Origin: Hypholoma sublateritium FD-334 SS-4
Lineage: Eukaryota; Basidiomycota; Agaricomycetes; Agaricales; Strophariaceae
Length of the DNA: 64,000 nucleotides
Assembly (NCBI GenBank): GCA_000827495.1
Contig: KN817574.1
Coordinates: 180,052-244,051 of the forward strand
Direction of reading: 5' to 3'
A program made the translations under genes and the position numbers. Below, in pieces: positions 58,150 to 64,000 of the stretch (positions are counted from its first letter, which is position 1; each line of letters begins with the position of its first letter). The notes under the pieces are model-generated. The model was not told the DNA's origin. It did no database searches and was given only the letters and a program-made list of their open reading frames with translations.

Positions 58150-61029
58150 CAAGCGAGCGACGGCGGCGCCTCGAAGCGCCGCCAAATATTGTCTCAGAGC
58201 GCCGGATTTATATACTCTGTGCGTAGGCGATGCGGCCGTGCGCAAGGAGCACGATCTGATCAAGCGCAGATTCGTACTCCGCGGCCTTTCGTGACTCAAG
58301 CGTAGGCGTTGTTTAGGTGCGAGCTGGAGGAAGGGCGTCTGACTAGCGAGGAATCCTCATGAACCATAGGAGCTTGGGTTGCTTTTGCTTTTGACGGAGG
58401 CAAGGGCGAACGCCCTATGATGAAGAGAGGAGCTGCCCTGTTGCACTTCATAGCCCGATCTACCCCAGGCCCTAAGCAAGGAAAGCACGTCAGATGGGCA
58501 GGGTACGGAGAAGGGATGCGAGGGGGAACCGGCTGATGCCGCGCTGCTTGATGCCCCACACGCCTGACGAAGTGCAGAGGCAACAAGCAGCGCGGTGGCA
58601 GGCAGGCCGCGCTCCCATGATGCCTTGTGAAAAAGCAGCACATGCCTAGGACGGAGAGCGTGAGGGACGGTCGATGAGCATGCCTTGGGTGAGAGTAGAG
58701 TCGTTTTGTTTAAAATATGAGTTGTCTAGACATCAGAAAATTTAAGCGGATGCTGCCCCTGATGAGAGAAATCGGACCTACCAAGGTCTGGAGGAAAGGA
58801 GGGGACAATTCCACACGCGCAGAATGACGATGTGGAGTTTTTCGAGGGAGCCCACGGGCGCTTTTCCCATGCTGAATGATGCGATCGACAAGAGACGTGT
58901 TGGCAGTGGGCGAGAATAAGGACGGTGGCCGTTGAGACCCAGGTATGCATCGACTAAATGAGCGACAGCGCCGCCCGCTATTGTCCCCGAACTCCAGGCT
59001 CGTATGCTCTGTACGCAGGCAGTCGACCTCAGCTAGGGAGCGGCCGTCGTTCAGTGGCGAGATGGAGGAAGGGCTGACCGGCGCGATGGCCAGCGAGGAC
59101 CTTCTTGATTGCGGAAGGAACCTGGCGTAGGACTAGGGAGGGTGATTTGACAACGATGGGCGGCACGGGGACAATATGGCATTGGTTTCGCGGTAAACGA
59201 ATGCTAGAGCCAGAGCAAGTGTATTAGCTTTTTGGCTATGGACCGAATCAAAGAAACAAAACGCACGAAGGCCTTTGCAGGAAATCNCATCAAACTTGAG
59301 CAGCAGAAAGGCGAAAGGCGCAAAACATCGACATCGCCGATGCTCATAGCCCCATCCTATACCACCATCGGACCTGATACGCATGTCGCTGTGAGCTTCA
59401 CCGGCGCAACCACAAAATGCGGGAGAGAGCGACGCAGCGTCGTACTCAGCGCGAGCAGTACGATGTGGGCAAAATACGTAAGCGGAAACAGGGGCCTGAC
59501 TGCAGATGTGCTGGCGGCGGTCGGATTTATTGGGGGCTCTTCTGCCTGAACTGCATTCACCAGCTTGTTGGACGTCGTAGCCTACTGAGCGGATTACGAC
59601 ATCCCTGAGTTTTTGCAGACTTTGGGATCCNATTCGTGATAATGAGAGAGCAGACCAGCGCGTAGCTATTTCCTACTGGGCGANGAAAGAATTTAAGGAG
59701 GAATTCAGAAGGGTANGCAGGTTGCAATTGTTGCTGAAGACATCGGAGTATCTGACTTGTGAGGAATCCCTCATGGAGATATGCTGGCGGCGTCGCTTCT
59801 TGGCCAGCTGTCCAGAAAATGCAGTTTAAGCCGGGAGTACAGGGTATCTAACTTATGAAGAAATCTTCATGAGTCAAGGGAACTTAGGCGCGCCCAGGAG
59901 ATCCCATGGCAAACNCTGTAGAAGGACGACACGAGGAAAAATGGCAGTCGGACGGCGGCCTATGCGCTGCGTTTACGGAGAATGGTGAAAACTAATGAAA
60001 AGATCAGCGCTGTATAGAGCCTTTGATCCAAGCTGCGGGCTCACCNAAGAAATGTTCCATCGAAATTCTCGCCCGGTCAGCGGGATAGGGTACTCAACAA
60101 GTTTCTGTCAAGGTCCGAGCTGTCCAGGAGTCACGGGTAGTGTTGGGTCACGCCACGTGTCACGACGTTCGCTGCCCCGGCGCCGGGCTCCAGAACTCTA
60201 CGTCGACTGTTCAACTTTCGTTGCTCACCACTTGCCTCGCGCGTGTCTACAAAACCCTGGGGATATCGTCACCCGGTCAGCCNGATACGAGATTCAACAG
60301 AATGATTCTCTTTTTTCTGTTACACTGGTAGGCCCATATCTTGATGAACCGTTTTACTTTTAATATGGGTCTGAATTCTCTGTCAGCTAGCACCCATCCT
60401 CAAAAGCAGCACTCGCGAACGCAGCGCAGATACCGAAGGCCATTCAAATCATTCGGCTACCTTTTTTGTCGCGCCATCCCTCTTCATTTTTTTTAATCCC
60501 GTCGTCCTTCTCCAGTGTCTGCCGTAGGATCTCCTGGGCGCANCTAAACTCTTGGCTCATGAGGATTTCCTCACAAGCCAGATATTCCATATTCCGGACT
60601 TCTGTAGCTCGAGTATCTGTGCAGTGGTCTGCTCTCTCTCTCGCTCTCATTATTCTCTTTTCACATCGCTCGGACCCCGAGGTCGACAAAAACGTAGGGA
60701 TATCATTGCCCGCTCACCGGGCTATGAGATTCAATCGAACNTTACTCAGCTTTCTCTGACATTGGTGGGTGTGCAGTCCTGATCAAACACTCTACTACNG
60801 GGCTGATTTCTGCACTCCCATCTTCTCGCGTCGTCTAGAGCCTTACCAAGGGTCGCCGTCGGGCCGCAGTCTGAGCGGGGTNGTATTTCCAAGNGGGGTG
60901 CTCAAGCCAGGCGTCCCCTTGACCCCTGGGCCGTTGACGAGGTCGAACGGGATCTACGGCGCGATTTGGATCACGATGACGACGACGCGTAGGTCAGTCG
61001 GGCCACTATGGGGTTCGAACTTCGGGGGA
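58150..61029 (+). repeat. Long dispersed repeat R1, copy 3 (longest copy)
   Basis: Contains everything found in copies 1 and 2: 58150-59069 matches copy 2 only, 59069-60769 is shared by all three, and 60769-61029 matches copy 1 only. Hairpins at 59760-59774, 59855-59870 and 60560-60573. At 60182 this copy has a base where copy 1 has N (6958). The right end breaks off at the same sequence (TTCGGGGGA) as copy 1 and is followed within 155 bp by the stop of the KPPGEVGRP-type gene. Confidence 0.9.
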
Positions 61030-61183
61030 CGTAGGATCGCGATCACAATCCATTGGATAGCATTTTGAGATAGAGGAGGATTATGCTATTATGGGTGAAC
61101 AGCGAACGCGAAGAATTTTCATTACAATGTCCAGACTTAGAGTAAGTAATAGTAGCCGTAGGCATTACCAAGCCTAGGGTCAA

Positions 61184-62104
61184 TTACTTTCGCTTCCCTT
61201 TCGATTTCCTCATCACTTTTCCAATAGCCGCGTCTTTATCCCGCTTATCATGACGCGCTCGACTGCATGTGTAGTGGAGCTCTGCGCGTATAAAATCGGT
61301 GGCCGGCCACCAACCAGAATAGTTTGATAGGACCGAGAATTTGTTCGCCGCCTATTGAGGTGAGATGTCATGTCAGAGAATAGCAAAATATTTATTGTCC
61401 ATAAATATGCATTACCAAAGTCTGAACAGCTTTTATGGACTCCTGTGGTTGGGCAGAAAACTTGATCGACGGATCGAGATGCTTGTTCACAGCCTGCTTG
61501 ATGAACTTCTACAGGAAAAGGAAAAAAATGAGTACATGATAATGGAGCATAGCAGGATCCATACTTTGATGCGCAGGTAATCTTTTTCTGGCCAATCCAG
61601 CGCTTTCTTCAGGGTATAGCCACCGCGGGATGGACGTCCTACCTCTCCAGGAGGCTTAGGGATCAACCCATCACCTTCGGAATCAGTATCAAAGTTCCAG
61701 TCGGCTGGTAAAGAGCTGGATCTGCTGGAGAGGTTGTCCTGTTCCTCCCCATCGCTAATATCCGCACTGCGATCGCGTTTAGCGGGCTCGCTACTGCGCC
61801 CGCGACGAAGTTCAGATGGTTCCACTCTAGAGCTTGAAGAAGGCCCATGGAAACGAATTCGAGTGCGCTGATGACGGTCCGGGCCCGGAATCGATTTCAG
61901 CCCGATCTCCTGTCGTGCGAGAAGCCTGCTTGGCTGCTGAAGAGGTATCTCGTTCTGGACCAGGAGGGCGGGATGGCCGAGTTGAGAAGAGGGGTCAGTA
62001 CCGTTATAGAATGGGGAGATTGCCCTGCTGAAAGACGAATCTGTGGCTGCCCCTGGCTTAGGACGCATTGCAGTCGGAGCTGGTGCCATGTCGCTACCAA
62101 CCAA
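61184..62104 (-). CDS. Conserved Agaricomycete orphan protein with KPPGEVGRP motif
   Basis: Three exons on the minus strand: a disordered N-terminus (SSSSRVEPSELRRGRSSEPA; SADISDGEEQDNLSSRSSSL) leading to LIPKPPGEVGRPSRGGYTLK and ALDWPEKDYLRIK; 'KFIKQAVNKHLDPSIKFSAQ' to AVQTL; and 'AANKFSVLSNYSGWWPATDF' ending in a basic tail (DKDAAIGKVMRKSKGKRK, stop at 61184). The 'GE.GRP.RGGY.L..AL.W' motif is, to my knowledge, frequent in many-copy hypothetical genes of mushrooms. Intact frame and good introns (54 and about 65 bp). A decayed copy of its last exon sits next to the degenerate R1 at 19 kb, which ties the gene to that repeat. Confidence 0.7.
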
Positions 62105-62354
62105 CTACCAACCAGGCTTAAATGGTTCGGCGTGGTGAGTGGTTCGACACCAATAACAACGACAAAGAGTCTGAACAAAGGGCTCTTGAAAGGAATTCGA
62201 CAAAGGCGCGATCGCTTAAAATAGATCAGAACTGGAAGAACCTTTCCTTGACCTCCGCTGCTGTGGCCACTCATCGCCTTTCAAATATCGTCGAGCTGAA
62301 GTGTTTGAAACTAATTTGACAACCCAACTTCCATCATAACCAACTACTTTGCAC

Positions 62355-64000
62355 ATGCCGTTCTACTTTTCGAACATCGCAAACTTCATATTCAGGCGCC
62401 CTCGTTTAATCGGCAAATTCACGGGTCATTCGGAGTCGGTGATTACCCTTGCCTTTTCGCAGACAGGACGACTGCTGGCAAGCGGAGGTACGTCCTCAGG
62501 CCTCATGCTTTAACCAATGACACAATTTTGAGTCATTGGCGCACACACATACAGGAATCGATGGGGTGAAGGTGTTGGATTTGCAAGCGAAGAGGCACAT
62601 CGATATTCCTTTGCAACCCCCGCATGAACGTGGACAGGTCTCGTGTATCTGCTGGGTAACTCGACAGGACGATGCATTCGAGACACTATGCTACGGAAAT
62701 GCCCTTGGATTTTTTATCTTTCTTCAGCACTCTCCAGCAGAGGTTAGTTGCGCATCAGCTGAGGTTAAAAAGGCTGATTAGGGCTGGGTACAGGATTGCT
62801 TTAAGGTGGTATTTTCGGGTCGCCTGGCGATGGGCAGCGAAGTCCTTTCCATGGCTGTTTGTATTAACTCTACATCCGTCTGCGTGGTAACGGGCAGCCG
62901 TGACAAGTGCATCCAAGTCTGGGAGTTTGACTCCGCCACGCAGAAGCTCGCGACGGTCTTCTCCAGGGCGCATGGGGTCGAGAGAGATATTGTACCCAAA
63001 GCATTGGCATTTGATAAAGGCCCAGAGAAGGACGTCTTGATCTTCGGTTTCTACGACGGCGGCTTGTAAGTCTATCTGAAGTTTGATATTATGCCGTGGT
63101 TGTTTGATATCATATACATCCTCAGGTATAGGTGCAGCGGAAGCGACGGTAGAATCATTTCAAGACGACAACTAGGTGCTCAAATGTGAGTTGATTTACG
63201 GCTTTGGCGATATTCACGCAGATCTGATGATCAAGACTTGGACAGCGGAAATGCCGCAGTTGACATTGAACGTAGGATTTGCGTCGTCGATAACGTCGCC
63301 ACCGGGTTTGATATACACAAACTTGACACTGGGGGTTTTCTCAGGACTCTGGAAGTGGGGAAGCCGACGAAAACATACGCTAAGGGCGTCGTCTTTGCGA
63401 ATGCATCAAATGCCGTTATTGCGGGGAGTGATCATGGTCGGGTTTACATCTTTGACCGCAAATCCGGCCACATTCTGAAGAGAATTAAGCATTCAAGGAC
63501 AGGAGGAGCGGAAACCATATCGGTTTGTACTTTCCTGGAAAAACATTTTACAAACTCACGGGCCTGGGGTTTGCAGGCGTATGATAATGTCGACGGATCT
63601 GTTTTAATCGCATCTGCCTCCATAAGGGACTCATTCGGAGAATGCCCGATACGTGTTTGGAAATGGACCCCATCGAAGAAGCGGCAAAGTGCTGGAAGTC
63701 TCATATGGTCAATATGGGTGATGATAGAGTGGGCGGTACGGATACTCACGGCATGCGCTGTAGTTGCGTATGCATACGAAAAGACTGGGAAGGTTCGTGG
63801 AGAACGTATAGCCAGTGTTTGCAAACTGACATTCCCCAAGCCATACCGGTGGGATAGCAGTGACGAGAATGGGGAAACTGTGAAGTCTGCTATCATCAGC
63901 GAGCAGGTATTGCGGGAGTATATCCGAGAAGTCATCACCAAGGAGTCTACCGGATGGTACCTAGGACCGACCGCAGACCAAGTGGAGGTGAAAACCAAAG
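62355..64000 (+). CDS. WD40-repeat protein with C-terminal membrane segment, partial
   Basis: Exons: 'RLIGKFTGHSESVITLAFSQ' (WD repeat 1) to LLASGG; 'IDGVKVLDLQAKRHIDIPLQ' to LQHSPAE; 'MAVCINSTSVCVVTGSRDKC' with IQVWEFD; 'YRCSGSDGRIISRRQLGAQ'; then 'AKGVVFANASNAVIAGSDHG' with RVYIFD and HILKRIKHS; 'AYDNVDGSVLIASAS' and IRVWKWTPSKK. After the propeller comes a hydrophobic segment (EWAVRILTACAVVAYAY) and the frame is open to the window end. Short GT-AG introns throughout. A scaffold role is expected of the fold; the partner is unknown. WD40 plus membrane helix proteins of this kind recur in Agaricomycetes. Confidence 0.7.

Overview
The window looks like nuclear DNA of a mushroom-forming basidiomycete (Agaricomycetes). 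The basis is many very short GT-AG introns (about 45-70 bp), RTC4-like, F-box, Mug135-like and WD40 proteins of the kind common in that class, a Tnp2/CACTA-type transposase, and an orphan gene type carrying a 'KPPGEVGRP..RGGY' motif. The species cannot be named from the sequence. Scattered single Ns occur, several of them at the same place in different repeat copies.

Layout. 1-5.4 kb: an unrecognised gene running off the left edge, an almost complete EMC1 (minus), and the 5' half of a PP2A-family phosphatase (plus). 5.5-7.8 kb: a shred of an ABCC transporter abutting copy 1 of a long repeat, here called R1. 8.1-8.4 kb: a cluster of GCGTTCTC palindromes. 9-10.6 kb: an RTC4-domain gene. 11-15 kb: relics of a carboxylesterase and of YTM1, a TIR element carrying a gene fragment, and a copied 3' end of a coiled-coil gene. 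15-19 kb: an unrecognised coding region split by a second TIR element. 19.2-20.5 kb: an old degenerate R1 copy. 22-46 kb: a run of small intron-rich genes encoding short coiled-coil or basic proteins, a pair of inverted RING-finger paralogues, a LINE ORF1-like gag gene, F-box genes (one intact), and R1 copy 2 (inverted). 46.8-53.5 kb: a CACTA-like element with a companion gene and a transposase. 54-58 kb: gene fragments including a Mug135-like gene. 58.1-61.0 kb: R1 copy 3, followed by the KPPGEVGRP-type gene and a WD40/membrane protein that runs off the right edge.

Most conserved single-copy-type genes here (phosphatase, ABCC, YTM1, carboxylesterase, amidohydrolase) are truncated or frameshifted, so the region reads as a transposon-rich accumulation of gene relics in which short coiled-coil genes are the main intact class.

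The best candidate for something undescribed is R1. It carries repeated small hairpins whose stems are kept by compensatory changes in both recent and old copies. It has an internal inverted arrangement, it meets transporter coding sequence at one breakpoint, and at two loci (19 kb and 61 kb) its outer end faces the 3' end of the same KPPGEVGRP-type gene. I saw no CRISPR array and no tRNA or rRNA gene, but I could not run a search.
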